A stretch of DNA of 64,000 nucleotides from Kutzneria kofuensis (GCF_014203355.1 NZ_JACHIR010000001.1:7318038-7382037); one strand, 5' to 3'; positions 24,305-32,830 are shown, counted from the stretch's first letter. The notes: generated from the sequence alone by a model not told the origin. Made by a program: numbers and translations.

Positions 24305-24970
24305 CTACCCCGGCTGCCGCTCGTCGAGGAAGAACAGCGCCAGTCCGGTCACGATCAGCAAATTCGCACCCCATGCCGCCATGTTCCCGACCAGTTCGGT
24401 GACGAGCGCCCCGACGCCCGCGCCGATGAGGAAGGACAGCACCACCAGGCCGAAGGTGCGGGCCTGCTGCGCCGCCCCCTCGTCGCGGCGGAACACCGCG
24501 CGGTAGGTCGCGCGGGCCGCCGTCCGCAGGTTGCCGGTGGTCATCGTCGTGTTCACCGACCACTCCCGCACCGTGCCGAAGGTGGCGTTCTGCAGCGCCG
24601 CCACGAACGCCACCGCCAGCACCACCGCGCTGCTCGCGAACCACGTCGGGATCGCGCCGACCACCAGCAGCACCGCTATCTCGATGACCAGCACCACCCG
24701 CACCGGCCGCCGCACCATCGGCGCCACCCGTGGGTGGGTGAGCGTCTCCGCCGCCGCCACGCCCAGTACGAAGGCGATCAGCGGCGGCACGTGCGCCAGC
24801 GCCCCCGCCACATCCCCGTGCGCCGCGTCGACGCCGAGCAGCACCACGTTGCCCGTCTGCGCGTTCGCGAACACACCACCGTGAGCCACGAACGTGAACG
24901 CGTCCAGGTACCCGCCGGCGACGCCCAGTAGGACGATCAGCCGGAGCGTCTTGGCAGTGATGACCTCCAT
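24305..24970 (-). CDS. YoaK/DUF1275 family membrane protein
   Basis: The 221-residue protein has about six hydrophobic helices and the family signature GYLDAFTFVAHGGVFANAQT near residues 20-40, followed by TGNVVLLG, plus FGTVREWSVNTTMTTGNLRT. DUF1275/YoaK proteins are widespread predicted transporters with no settled substrate. The ATG at 24970 begins MEVITAKTLRLIVLLG. No obvious functional tie to the neighbours. Confidence 0.85.
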   Translation of the reverse strand: MEVITAKTLRLIVLLGVAGGYLDAFTFVAHGGVFANAQTGNVVLLGVDAAHGDVAGALAHVPPLIAFVLGVAAAETLTHPRVAPMVRRPVRVVLVIEIAVLLVVGAIPTWFASSAVVLAVAFVAALQNATFGTVREWSVNTTMTTGNLRTAARATYRAVFRRDEGAAQQARTFGLVVLSFLIGAGVGALVTELVGNMAAWGANLLIVTGLALFFLDERQPG

Positions 24971-25056
24971 GGCGCACCAGTCTGCCGGGCCGCCGGCAAA
25001 CCGCCTTCACGGCGCGACCTCGCGGGCGCTGCCACCACTCGGAGCCTGGTGCCGAA

Positions 25057-26412
25057 TCAGAGCCGGCGGGCGCTGGCCCGGCCGCAGAAGTGGAGGTACG
25101 GGGAGCCGTCGGCCAGGGTGTAGAAGCTCACGGGCAGCCAGTGGTCGCTGCCGGTCAGCGGTACCAAGTAGACATCCGGTTCGAAAGCCACCATGGGCAG
25201 CTCCTCGACCGGATCGGACACGTACTCGGCGAGCTTGCCCAGCGTCGTCACCCGCAGCACGGGCTTGCCGTCGTCGATGACGACCTCGGTGCGTTGCCCG
25301 GCCCGCTCGTACACGCCGACGTAGTCGGTCGGCAACAGTCCCAGCGGCTCCGCCGGCGGCACGGGCTGGCGGGCCATCTCCACGCCGGCCAGCTCCGCGA
25401 AGATCTCACGGAAGAGATCCTCGTACAGGTGAGGCGTGCGCCGGTTGGTCAGCAGCGCCACGGCCAGCCCCTGCGACGGCAGCATGACGAGGTGCGACTG
25501 CTGGCCGATGGTGGAACCGTCGTGGCCGATCAGGGTCTGGCCGTCCCACGCCAGCCGCATCCAGCCGAGCCCCCACGTGTCGGCGAGCGAGTACTTGGCG
25601 TCGACCCGGACCTGCTCGGCCTGCATCTGCTCCACTGACGACGTTGTCAGGAGCTCCCCGCCGCCGTCCAGATGGAGGCGAGCGAACGTCAACAGGTCCG
25701 AGACCGTGGACGCGATGAGGCCGGCGGGGCCGATGGAACGGGGAAGTTGCCACTGCCGCACGGGAATCGTCCGACCATCCTCGACCGTGTGGCCGACGGC
25801 GGTCGACCGCAGCAGCGCATCCTCCGGAAGGGTGAGGGTGTCGGCCAACCCCAAGGGGTCGAAGACGAGGTCCTTCATGGCGGCGTCCCACACCTGCCCG
25901 GTCACCTGTTCGACGACCCGGCCGGCGAGGCTGAATCCCGAGTTGCAGTATGACCAGGTCGCGCCAAGTGGCGAATTCTGGGCAACGTCGGCGAGCTGGG
26001 CGACGTAGCGGGCGATGCAGTCGTCGCCGCGCCCGGTGTCCACGAAGACGTCGCCGTCGATGCCGCTGGTGTGGGTGAGCAGGTGACGAAGGCTCACCCG
26101 ATCGGTCACTTCCGCGTCGCCGAGCGCGAGTTCCGGCAAGACGGCCGAAACCGGCTTGTCCAGGTCCAGCCGGCCGTCCTGGACCAGCCGCATGATGGCC
26201 GTGGTGAGGAAGACCTTGGTGATGGATCCCAGGTGGAACACGGAATCCGGGCGCACGGCCGCCCCGGTTCTCGAGTTGCACACGCCGGTCGCGGCCACCC
26301 CGCTCCAGCCGGGGGAGGAGATCCCCAGTACGGCGCCCGGCACGCCGTGCCGCCGGGCCAGTTCGTCGAGCCTGCTCTGCCAGTGCTCCATCCGCTGCAC
26401 CGGACGGAGCAT
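25057..26412 (-). CDS. Serine hydrolase of the class C beta-lactamase family
   Basis: The 451-residue protein has the SxxK nucleophile motif at Ser63-Ile-Thr-Lys66, the YxN motif in WSYCNSG (near residue 155) and a HDGSTIG segment in place of the third KTG-type motif. A lipocalin-like C-terminal part of about 100 residues follows. Relatives are esterases, D-aminopeptidases or penicillin-binding-like enzymes. No signal peptide is visible, so it may be cytosolic. ATG 26391 (MEHWQSRL) is an alternative start, and neither start has a clear ribosome-binding site. A terminator hairpin of the chitinase operon lies immediately upstream. Confidence 0.85.
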   Translation of the reverse strand: MLRPVQRMEHWQSRLDELARRHGVPGAVLGISSPGWSGVAATGVCNSRTGAAVRPDSVFHLGSITKVFLTTAIMRLVQDGRLDLDKPVSAVLPELALGDAEVTDRVSLRHLLTHTSGIDGDVFVDTGRGDDCIARYVAQLADVAQNSPLGATWSYCNSGFSLAGRVVEQVTGQVWDAAMKDLVFDPLGLADTLTLPEDALLRSTAVGHTVEDGRTIPVRQWQLPRSIGPAGLIASTVSDLLTFARLHLDGGGELLTTSSVEQMQAEQVRVDAKYSLADTWGLGWMRLAWDGQTLIGHDGSTIGQQSHLVMLPSQGLAVALLTNRRTPHLYEDLFREIFAELAGVEMARQPVPPAEPLGLLPTDYVGVYERAGQRTEVVIDDGKPVLRVTTLGKLAEYVSDPVEELPMVAFEPDVYLVPLTGSDHWLPVSFYTLADGSPYLHFCGRASARRL

Positions 26413-26414
26413 AC

Positions 26415-26442
26415 GGACGGCGCGGGTCGCCCCGCGCCGTCC
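26415..26442 (-). terminator. GC-rich hairpin after the chitinase operon
   Basis: GGACGGCGCGGG / CCCGCGCCGTCC form a perfect 12-bp stem with a 4-nt loop. It begins 13 bp past the chitinase stop codon. There is no U-tract, as is common in actinobacteria. It probably ends transcription of the three-gene glycosidase operon. Confidence 0.7.
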
Positions 26443-26454
26443 TGTCAGGTCACC

Positions 26455-27825
26455 TCACCCCTTGTACTGTGCGAACGTCCGGGTGAAATCCCAGGCGTTC
26501 TGCGACACACCGGAGCACGTGTCGTCGTTCGGGTAGGCGCCCGGGCACGGCCGGTCCCGGTTGGCCGACCAGAACGTGAACCGGCCCAGGTGGTGCTGGT
26601 TGGCGTAGCCCACCATGGTCTGGGCGTTGGCCACCGTCACCCGCTCGTTGTTGTCGGTGATGCCGTTCATCGACGACAGGCCGCTGTGCCGGTAGGCCAC
26701 GTCGTCGCTGTAGTGGTACGCGTCCCGCACCGCCCGCTCCAGGCCGTCGGTGGCCTGCGCGGTGAGCCGGGCCATGTCCTGGCCGGCGCCGCCGAAGTCG
26801 AACGGCATGATCGTCCACACGTCCACGGTCAGCCCGGAGTTGGCCGCCCGGGTGATCAGGTCGTTGCCCGGGCCGTTCTGGCCGCTGCCGATCGTGATGT
26901 ACACGGTGATGCCGGGGTTGTTGGCCTTGATGATCTTCAGCGCGTCGACCAGCCGCTGCTGGATGGTGCCGTTGCCGTAGATGTCGCCCTCGAAGTCGAG
27001 GTCGATCGCCTTCAGCCCGTAGGTGTTGATCACCTTCTGGTAGGCCCCGGCCAGGTCGTTGGCGTTGTTGCAGGAGGCCTCCAGCTTGTTGCCGTTGGCC
27101 CCGCCGAAGGACGGCACCACGTCACCGCCCGCGGACCGGATGGTGTTGATGGTGTTCTGGTCCACGCCGCCGGTCAGCGGCCGGCCGCCGTCCCACATCG
27201 GGGTGCAGTACCCGTTGTTGAGCACGAACGCCATCGTGAACCACTTGACGCCGGTCGCGTTCATGATCGTGCGCGGATCCGGCGGGTTGCCCCAGCCGTT
27301 GTAGTAGTACGGCGCGACGGCCATCGCCCCGTTCGGGGGCGGGGGCGGCGGCGGGGGAGTGGTGCCGCCGCCGGGGGCCGCCCAGGTCTGGTTGCCCGAA
27401 CCGGCGCAGTCCCAGATCTGCAGCGGGGTCCCGTTGGCGGAGCTGTTGTTGGTGGCGTCCAGGCACTTGCCCAGCGCGCGGATCGAGCCGTCGGAACCGA
27501 TCGTCCACTGCTGCGCGGCGGTGCCGTTGCAGTCCCAGATCTGGACCTTGGTGCCGTTGGCGGGGTTCGCGCCGGCCACGTCCATGCACTTGCCCAGCGC
27601 CTGCAGGCTGCCGTCGGAACCGACGGTCCACTGCTGGGCGGCGGTGCCGTTGCAGTCGTAGAGCTGGACGGCGGTGCCGTTGGCGCTGTTGGCCCCGGCG
27701 ACGTCGACGCACTTGCCGCCGAAACCGGTGATCGCACCGGTCGCCGCGTACGCGGTCGCCGGCAGCACCGCCATCGCCGCCAGGCCGAGGACGCCGGTCA
27801 GCGCCGCGACGGACTTCGAGATCAT
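26455..27825 (-). CDS. Secreted GH18 chitinase with N-terminal CBM13 (ricin-type) domain
   Basis: Layout: signal peptide (residues 1-28, cleaved near AYA-A), a CBM13 beta-trefoil of three QxW-type repeats (about 30-150, GKCVDVAGANSANGT…), a Pro-rich linker (about 157-166) and a GH18 barrel. The barrel carries AIDLDFEG, in which Glu279 is the catalytic acid and Asp275/Asp277 precede it. The first Asp of the usual DxxDxDxE motif is Lys here, as I recall for some actinobacterial GH18 enzymes. It hydrolyses chitin beta-1,4 bonds outside the cell. Its ATG overlaps the stop of the chitosanase gene (ATGA). Confidence 0.9.
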   Translation of the reverse strand: MISKSVAALTGVLGLAAMAVLPATAYAATGAITGFGGKCVDVAGANSANGTAVQLYDCNGTAAQQWTVGSDGSLQALGKCMDVAGANPANGTKVQIWDCNGTAAQQWTIGSDGSIRALGKCLDATNNSSANGTPLQIWDCAGSGNQTWAAPGGGTTPPPPPPPPNGAMAVAPYYYNGWGNPPDPRTIMNATGVKWFTMAFVLNNGYCTPMWDGGRPLTGGVDQNTINTIRSAGGDVVPSFGGANGNKLEASCNNANDLAGAYQKVINTYGLKAIDLDFEGDIYGNGTIQQRLVDALKIIKANNPGITVYITIGSGQNGPGNDLITRAANSGLTVDVWTIMPFDFGGAGQDMARLTAQATDGLERAVRDAYHYSDDVAYRHSGLSSMNGITDNNERVTVANAQTMVGYANQHHLGRFTFWSANRDRPCPGAYPNDDTCSGVSQNAWDFTRTFAQYKG

Positions 27826-28886
27826 GCGACCGTCCACTTCTGGTTGGCGGAACCGGCGCAGTCCCAGATCTGCAGCCGGGTTCCGTTGGCGGAGCTGTTG
27901 TTGGTGGCGTCCAGGCACTTGCCCAGCGCCCGAATCGAACCGTCGCCCGGACGGGACCAGTTCTGCGCCGTGCTGCCGTTGCAGTCCCACAGCTGGACCT
28001 TGGTTCCGTTGGCGGGGTTCGCGCCGGCGACGTCGAGACACTTGCCGAGGGCGCGGATGGTGCCGTCCGAGCCGACGGTCCACTGCTGGGCGGCGGTGCC
28101 GTTGCAGTCGTAGAGCTGGACGGCGGTGCCGTTGGCGCTGTTGGCCCCGGCCACGTCGACGCACTTGCCGCCGATGCCGGTGATCGTGCCCGCACCCGGG
28201 GGCGGCGGGTTGCCACCGCCGCCACCGACGAACTGGGTGGCGAGCTGCTGGCCCAGGGAGACCGCGCTGCTGTGGCTCTCGATCGGGTTCACCCGAGAGT
28301 GCGGGAACACGATGTAGGTGACGCCGCTGTCGGTGCCGCCGTTGCGCGGGTCGGGGTTGATGCCCAGCGACTGCGCCGTGGCGTAGGAGGATTCACCGAT
28401 GATGCCGGTCGGACCGGTGTCGCCGACGACCGCATAGGTCACCTGGTTGTTGTAGATCACGGCGACGACCGCGCCGCCGTCGATGCCGGCCGTCCGGTAG
28501 TCCCAGGTGCCCGACGGGCTGGGCAGCACGATGTACGGCAGCTTCGCGGCGTCCAGCGGCTGGTCGGTGGACGTGTGGAAGGCAGTGTCCGGGTAGAAGC
28601 AGCAGTCGGTCTGCTCGTTGCACTGGGTGGTCCGGACGCCGTCGCAGTCGACGTCCATGTCCGCCTTGAAGAACACGGCGCCATCGGCCTGGCAGACCGG
28701 GATCGTCGCGGCCTGGCCCTCGTCCGTGGCGTAGCGGCCGTTGGAGATCTGCTGGCAGTTGGTCACCTTGGCCAGCAGTTGGCTCGCCGAGGGGCCGCCG
28801 GGGTCCGACGCCATCGCCGGCGTCGCGCCGAACATCGGCAGCGCCAACAGGAAACCGGCGAGAACGACCAGGATTCGTCTTCTCAT
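27822..28886 (-). CDS. Secreted GH75 chitosanase with C-terminal CBM13
   Basis: The 354-residue protein has a signal peptide (1-27, …TPAMAS) and a GH75-type catalytic domain (about 30-220, with FFKADMDVDCDG and TDCCFYPDTAFHTS). A Gly/Pro linker and a CBM13 trefoil (about 232-354) follow. GH75 enzymes are endo-chitosanases that split beta-1,4-glucosamine polymers. The start is coupled to the upstream GH16 gene (TGATG) and the stop to the downstream chitinase gene. The CBM13 cassette is almost identical to those of both neighbours. Confidence 0.85.
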   Translation of the reverse strand: MRRRILVVLAGFLLALPMFGATPAMASDPGGPSASQLLAKVTNCQQISNGRYATDEGQAATIPVCQADGAVFFKADMDVDCDGVRTTQCNEQTDCCFYPDTAFHTSTDQPLDAAKLPYIVLPSPSGTWDYRTAGIDGGAVVAVIYNNQVTYAVVGDTGPTGIIGESSYATAQSLGINPDPRNGGTDSGVTYIVFPHSRVNPIESHSSAVSLGQQLATQFVGGGGGNPPPPGAGTITGIGGKCVDVAGANSANGTAVQLYDCNGTAAQQWTVGSDGTIRALGKCLDVAGANPANGTKVQLWDCNGSTAQNWSRPGDGSIRALGKCLDATNNSSANGTRLQIWDCAGSANQKWTVA

Positions 28887-30121
28887 CAGCTGTTCACCGT
28901 CCACTTCTGGTTGGCCGAACCGGCGCAGTCCCAGATCTGGAGCTGGTTGCCGTTGGCGGAGCTGTTGTTCGTCGCGTCGAGACACTTGCCCAGCGCCCGG
29001 ATGGTTCCGTCGCCCGGACGGGACCACTGCTGTGCGCCGGTGCCGTTGCAGTCGTAGAGCTGGACCTTGGTGCCGTTGGCGGGGTTCGCGCCGGCGATGT
29101 CGAGGCACTTGCCCAGCGCCCGGATGGTTCCGTCGCCCGGACGGGACCACTGCTGTGCGCCGGTGCCGTTGCAGTCGTACAGCTGCACCGGGGTTCCGTT
29201 GGCGCTGTTGGCGCCGGCCACGTCGACGCACTTGCCGCCGAGGCCGGTGATCGTGCCGCCACCGCCCGGCGGAGGCCCGCTGTCACCCGTGGTCACGTGT
29301 ACGTAGTCCACGACCAGGCGGCCCGGGAACGGCGTGCTGCCGTCGGGGTTGCCCGGCCAGTAGCCGCCGACCGCGAGGTTCATGATGATGAAGAACGGGT
29401 GGTCGAACACCCAACGGTTGCCGTTGATGTCGGCCGGAGTCCTTGTCTCGTAGGCGTTTCCGTCCACGGACCAGGTGATCCGGTTGGGCGACCAGTCGAT
29501 CGCGAAGGTGTGGAAGCCGTCGGCGAAGGCCTGGCCGCCGGGCAGTGAGTAGCCGGCGCCGACACCCCCGGAGCCCGAGTAGCCGGGGCCGTGGATGGTG
29601 CCGTGCACGGTGTTCGGCTCGAAACCGACGTTCTCCATGATGTCGATCTCGCCGCTGGCCGGCCACCCGACGTTCGGGTCGCCGATGTTGTCGCCCAGCA
29701 TCCAGAACGCCGGCCACATGCCCTGGCCGCGCGGGATCTGCATGCGGGCCTCGAAGTGACCGTAGGCCTGGGTGAACCGCTGCGCGGTGTTCAGCCGCGC
29801 GGAGGTGTACTCGCACGGGCCGTACCAGCAGTTGTGGCCGCCCTCGCGCTTGGCCGTGATGACCAGGTGGCCCTGGCCGTCCAGCGCGCCGTTGGCGGCG
29901 CCGGAGGTGTACCACTGGAGCTCGTGGTTGTTGACGTTGTCGCCGGTCTCGTACTGCCACTTGCCGCCGTCGGCGGGGCTGCCGGCGGGGCCGTCGAAGT
30001 CGTCGCTGAAGGTGGTGGTGGCCGTCGGCGCGGCGGGGGCGGCCGACGCCGACAGTCCCAAGGGGACGATCGTGGCCGCCGCGAGCACCGCGGCCAACAG
30101 CGTGTTGCGTTTTCTGCGCAT
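28886..30121 (-). CDS. Secreted GH16 endo-beta-1,3-glucanase with C-terminal CBM13
   Basis: The 411-residue protein has a signal peptide (about 1-27), then a GH16 jelly-roll domain (about 35-275) with catalytic motif GEIDIMENVG (E-x-D-x-x-E) and WYGPCEYTSARL, MWPAFWMLG and DWSPNRITW. A linker and a CBM13 trefoil (about 288-411) follow. GH16 members of this type hydrolyse beta-1,3-glucans such as laminarin or fungal wall glucan. It heads the three-gene operon GH16-GH75-GH18, a set able to attack fungal cell walls. It is a close paralogue of the next GH16 gene, which lacks CBM13. Confidence 0.92.
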   Translation of the reverse strand: MRRKRNTLLAAVLAAATIVPLGLSASAAPAAPTATTTFSDDFDGPAGSPADGGKWQYETGDNVNNHELQWYTSGAANGALDGQGHLVITAKREGGHNCWYGPCEYTSARLNTAQRFTQAYGHFEARMQIPRGQGMWPAFWMLGDNIGDPNVGWPASGEIDIMENVGFEPNTVHGTIHGPGYSGSGGVGAGYSLPGGQAFADGFHTFAIDWSPNRITWSVDGNAYETRTPADINGNRWVFDHPFFIIMNLAVGGYWPGNPDGSTPFPGRLVVDYVHVTTGDSGPPPGGGGTITGLGGKCVDVAGANSANGTPVQLYDCNGTGAQQWSRPGDGTIRALGKCLDIAGANPANGTKVQLYDCNGTGAQQWSRPGDGTIRALGKCLDATNNSSANGNQLQIWDCAGSANQKWTVNS

Positions 30122-30291
30122 GTGGGGTCACGCCTCTCGGGGAACGGCAGTTCGCACCGCAGGAGGCACCGGCCGAGGGCGGATCCCGGCTGGGTGCGGC
30201 GGTTTTCCTTGCAGGGTCGCGGAATCGGTCTATGGCAGGGGTCGAAATCCAGCGGGCACAGGGGTTTACCCGCCGGCGCGTCGAGTATCGG

Positions 30292-30363
30292 AGGTATAGA
30301 CCAGATTTGGCAATGGGTTGACGGGAGTTTGGCCAAGACTAGGAACAAGTCCCGCCACGTCAA
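30292..30363 (-). promoter_or_regulatory. Candidate promoter and dre-like (DasR) site for the fungal-wall hydrolase operon
   Basis: Reading the minus strand, TTGACG (30363-30358) and TAGTCT (30341-30336) are separated by 16 bp and could be -35 and -10 boxes. AGGTATAGACCA (30292-30303) matches 10 of 12 positions of the DasR half-palindrome pair TGGTCTAGACCA, which controls chitin genes in streptomycetes. The rest of the 310-bp gap shows nothing clear. Both assignments are tentative. Confidence 0.35.
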
Positions 30364-30385
30364 GATCGACTAGGGCGCGCGCCGG

Positions 30386-30413
30386 CCCGCCCGGCGCGGA
30401 AACGCCGGGCGGG
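30386..30413 (-). terminator. GC-rich hairpin after the second GH16 gene
   Basis: CCCGCCCGGCG (30386-30396) and CGCCGGGCGGG (30403-30413) form a perfect 11-bp stem with a 6-nt loop, starting 20 bp past the stop of the minus-strand GH16 gene. A terminator is the simplest reading. Confidence 0.65.
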
Positions 30414-30432
30414 AACGGAAAACGCCTATCCG

Positions 30433-31269
30433 TCAGCCAGTGGTGACATGCACGTAGTCGACGACCAGCTTGGCCGGGAACGGCGTGCTGCCGTTCGGGT
30501 CGCCCGGCCAGTAGCCGCCGACCGCCAGGTTGAGAATGATGTAGAAGGGGTGGTTGAACGCCCACGCGTTGCCGTGCACGTCCGCGGGCGTGCGCGTCTC
30601 GTAGACATGCCCGTCCACCGACCACTTGATGGAGTTCGGCGCCCAGTCGACGGCGTAGGTGTGGAAACCGTCCGCGAAGACCGGGCCGCTGTAGGCGGCG
30701 CCGATGCCACCGGAGCCGGAGTAGCCGGGGCCGTGGATGGTGCCGTGCACGGTGTTCGGCTCGAAACCGACGTTCTCCATGATGTCGATCTCGCCGCACT
30801 TGGGCCAGCCGACGTTCGGATCGCCGATGTTCGTGCCGAGCATCCAGAACGCCGGCCACATGCCCTGGCCGCGCGGGATCTGCATGCGCGCCTCGACGTG
30901 ACCGTACTGAGCGCTGAACTTGTTGGCCGTCGTCAGGCGGGCCGACGTGTACTGGCACGGGCCGTACCAGCAGTTGTGGCCGCCCTCCTTCTTGGCCGTG
31001 ATCACGAGGTGGCCGTTGCCGTCCAGGGCGCCGTTGGCGGCGCCGGACGTGTACCACTGGCGCTCGTGGTTGTTGACGTTGTCGCCGGTCTCGTAGTTCC
31101 ACCGGCTGCCGTTGGCCGCGCTGCCGGCCGAGCCGTTGAAGTCCTCGGTGAAGGTGGCGGTCAGCTGCGGCTGGGCGGTGGCCGTCGCCGAGGTCACGCA
31201 GGACAGCACCGCCGCGGCGGCGGCCGCCACGGCGACCGCAACCCGGCGGGATCGGGCAAGTGACGTCAT
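30433..31269 (-). CDS. Secreted GH16 endo-beta-1,3-glucanase (single domain)
   Basis: The 278-residue protein consists of a signal peptide (about 1-32, ending ATA) and one GH16 domain with GEIDIMENVG, WYGPCQYTSARL and MWPAFWMLG. It is highly similar to the GH16 part of the adjacent CBM13-linked enzyme and lacks any binding domain, so the pair arose by tandem duplication followed by gain or loss of CBM13. A strong GGAGGCGAC ribosome-binding site precedes the ATG. It is transcribed separately from the downstream operon, being followed by a terminator hairpin. Confidence 0.92.
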   Translation of the reverse strand: MTSLARSRRVAVAVAAAAAAVLSCVTSATATAQPQLTATFTEDFNGSAGSAANGSRWNYETGDNVNNHERQWYTSGAANGALDGNGHLVITAKKEGGHNCWYGPCQYTSARLTTANKFSAQYGHVEARMQIPRGQGMWPAFWMLGTNIGDPNVGWPKCGEIDIMENVGFEPNTVHGTIHGPGYSGSGGIGAAYSGPVFADGFHTYAVDWAPNSIKWSVDGHVYETRTPADVHGNAWAFNHPFYIILNLAVGGYWPGDPNGSTPFPAKLVVDYVHVTTG

Positions 31270-31416
31270 TGTCGCCTCCAGGTCGAACCAACGACCCGTC
31301 GTAGGAGGCGGCGGCGGCTCACGGTGCGCGAGCTGCCCACGACGTGTCGTGCAGGGGAGTCCACCGTAGCAACGGACATACTTCACGGCTAGATGCAAGG
31401 TGTGATGAAAACCCCA

Positions 31417-31522
31417 CGAGTCACGCTCACAGACACACCGAATGTCGGAACGGAGCAGAACTGAGCCCCGAGGCTCACTTCTGCCCGAAACCGGCATTCG
31501 GTGTGCCGCAGAGCGTGACTCG
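31417..31522. repeat. Dispersed palindromic repeat, copy 3 (106 bp)
   Basis: Outer arms CGAGTCACGCTC (31417-31428) and GAGCGTGACTCG (31511-31522) and inner ACACCGAATG / CATTCGGTGT arms match copies 1 and 2. The central loop is about 22 bp longer and different. It sits 6 bp downstream of the ROK gene stop. Here ATGTAG/ATGTAA is changed to ATGTCG, so no stop codon is supplied. Confidence 0.8.
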
Positions 31523-31528
31523 CCGGGG

Positions 31529-32755
31529 TCAGGCGACGCTGCGGGGGGTTTCGCGGGGGTCGCCGCCGGCGTCCAGGAGCGCCGCCACCGGCAGGGTGGC
31601 CGCGCCGACGGCGACGGCGTCCGGGCCCAGCCGGCACAGCTCTATCGAGGTTTGCTCATACGGGTGCCGCAGCGCGTGCTCGGCGGTGGACTTCTTCACC
31701 ACCTCCAGCCACTGCTCGCCCATCGCCAGCCCGGCCCAGCCGCCGATCACGATGCGCTCCGGGTTGAACAGGTTGACCAGATTGGCGATGCCGGCGCCGA
31801 CGTAGCCCGCGGTGTCGTCGAGCACCTTGGCGGCGGTCTTGGAGCTGTCGGCGGCGGCGACGAGCGCGGCCAGCGCCGCCTGCTCGTCGGTGTCGACCGT
31901 GCCCCGGCCCCCGCGCGCCTTGCGGTAGCGGTCGAGGATGCCCTCCGCGCCGACGTACGCCTCCAGGCAACCCCGCGCGCCGCAGCGGCACTGCCGGCCG
32001 CCGTAGACGATGGTGGTGTGCCCCCACTCGCCGGCGCTGCTGCTGTAGCCGGCGTAGGTCTGGCCGTCGGTGATCACGGCCGCGCCGACGCCGGAGCCGA
32101 CGAGCACGATCACCGCGTGCCGCGCGCCCCGGCCGGCGCCGAACCACATCTCGGCCTGGCCCTGCGTCTTGGCCCCGTTGTCGAGGAACAGCGGCAGCCG
32201 GATGCCCTGGTCGCGCAGCATCGACGGCAGCGGCACCGCGTCCCAGCCGATGGTCTGGGCGTGCACCAGCGTGCGGGTGCCCTTCTCCACGGTGCCCGGC
32301 ACGCCGATGCCGACGCCCAGCACGCCGCTCTCGGTCACGCCGGCGGCCTCGATCACCTCGCGCAGCCCGTCGGCGGTCCGCTGCACCACCTCGGCCGGAT
32401 CCGGTTCCACGGAACGCAGCTGCAGGTCGGCCGCGGCCAGCCGGGTCATCGCCAGGTCGAACAGCTCCACCTTGACGCCGGTCTCGCCGACGTCGATGCC
32501 GACCACGTGCGCGTACTTCGGGTCGACCCGCAGCAGCACCCGCGGCCGCCCGCCGTCGGACTCCACCAGGCCCGCCTCCACGATCAGCCGATCCTCGACC
32601 AGCTCGGCGGTCACGTTGCTGACGGTCGCCGCGGACAGGCCGGTGAGCTGGCTCAGCTCGTGCCGGCTCAGCGGCCCGTCGAAGAACAGCTTCGACAGCA
32701 GCGTGGACCTGTTGTGGCGGCGAAGGTCGCGAACCGTGGTGCGCTTTGGTTCCAT
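31529..32755 (-). CDS. ROK family transcriptional repressor
   Basis: The 408-residue protein has an N-terminal MarR-like winged helix (RHELSQLTGLSAATVSNVTAEL) and a ROK sugar-kinase-like domain with GIDVGETGVKVELF and the zinc motif CRCGARGCLE. Such repressors respond to glucose, xylose or oligosaccharides. It diverges from the ABC importer-GH1 operon, so it most likely represses that operon and itself. Two A/T-rich elements in the shared 489-bp intergenic region are candidate operators. ATG 32755 gives the standard start MEPKRTTVRDLRRHNR. Confidence 0.9.
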   Translation of the reverse strand: MEPKRTTVRDLRRHNRSTLLSKLFFDGPLSRHELSQLTGLSAATVSNVTAELVEDRLIVEAGLVESDGGRPRVLLRVDPKYAHVVGIDVGETGVKVELFDLAMTRLAAADLQLRSVEPDPAEVVQRTADGLREVIEAAGVTESGVLGVGIGVPGTVEKGTRTLVHAQTIGWDAVPLPSMLRDQGIRLPLFLDNGAKTQGQAEMWFGAGRGARHAVIVLVGSGVGAAVITDGQTYAGYSSSAGEWGHTTIVYGGRQCRCGARGCLEAYVGAEGILDRYRKARGGRGTVDTDEQAALAALVAAADSSKTAAKVLDDTAGYVGAGIANLVNLFNPERIVIGGWAGLAMGEQWLEVVKKSTAEHALRHPYEQTSIELCRLGPDAVAVGAATLPVAALLDAGGDPRETPRSVA

Positions 32756-32805
32756 GGGGTGCCCATCGACGGTGGGGACGTCTGCGTGACAGGATGCCGG
32801 ACGGA

Positions 32806-32830
32806 CTAAGTTAGCGCCATAATTTAACAC
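32806..32830. promoter_or_regulatory. A/T-rich element near the ROK promoter
   Basis: The segment from CTAAGTTAGCGCC to AATTTAACAC is a conspicuous A/T island in very GC-rich DNA, 51 bp upstream of the ROK start. Read on the minus strand it contains TTAAATTATGG, which resembles TTAAATTTAGG at 33111-33130. It is a candidate ROK operator. Confidence 0.45.

Noticed and set aside
26071-28113. 680-codon plus-strand frame over the serine hydrolase and chitinase
   Set aside because: Val/Gly/Arg-rich shadow of two well-supported minus-strand genes.
30122-30432. Riboswitch in the leader of the hydrolase operon
   Set aside because: No conserved riboswitch core or pairing pattern that I recognise; only a weak promoter and a dre-like motif were seen.
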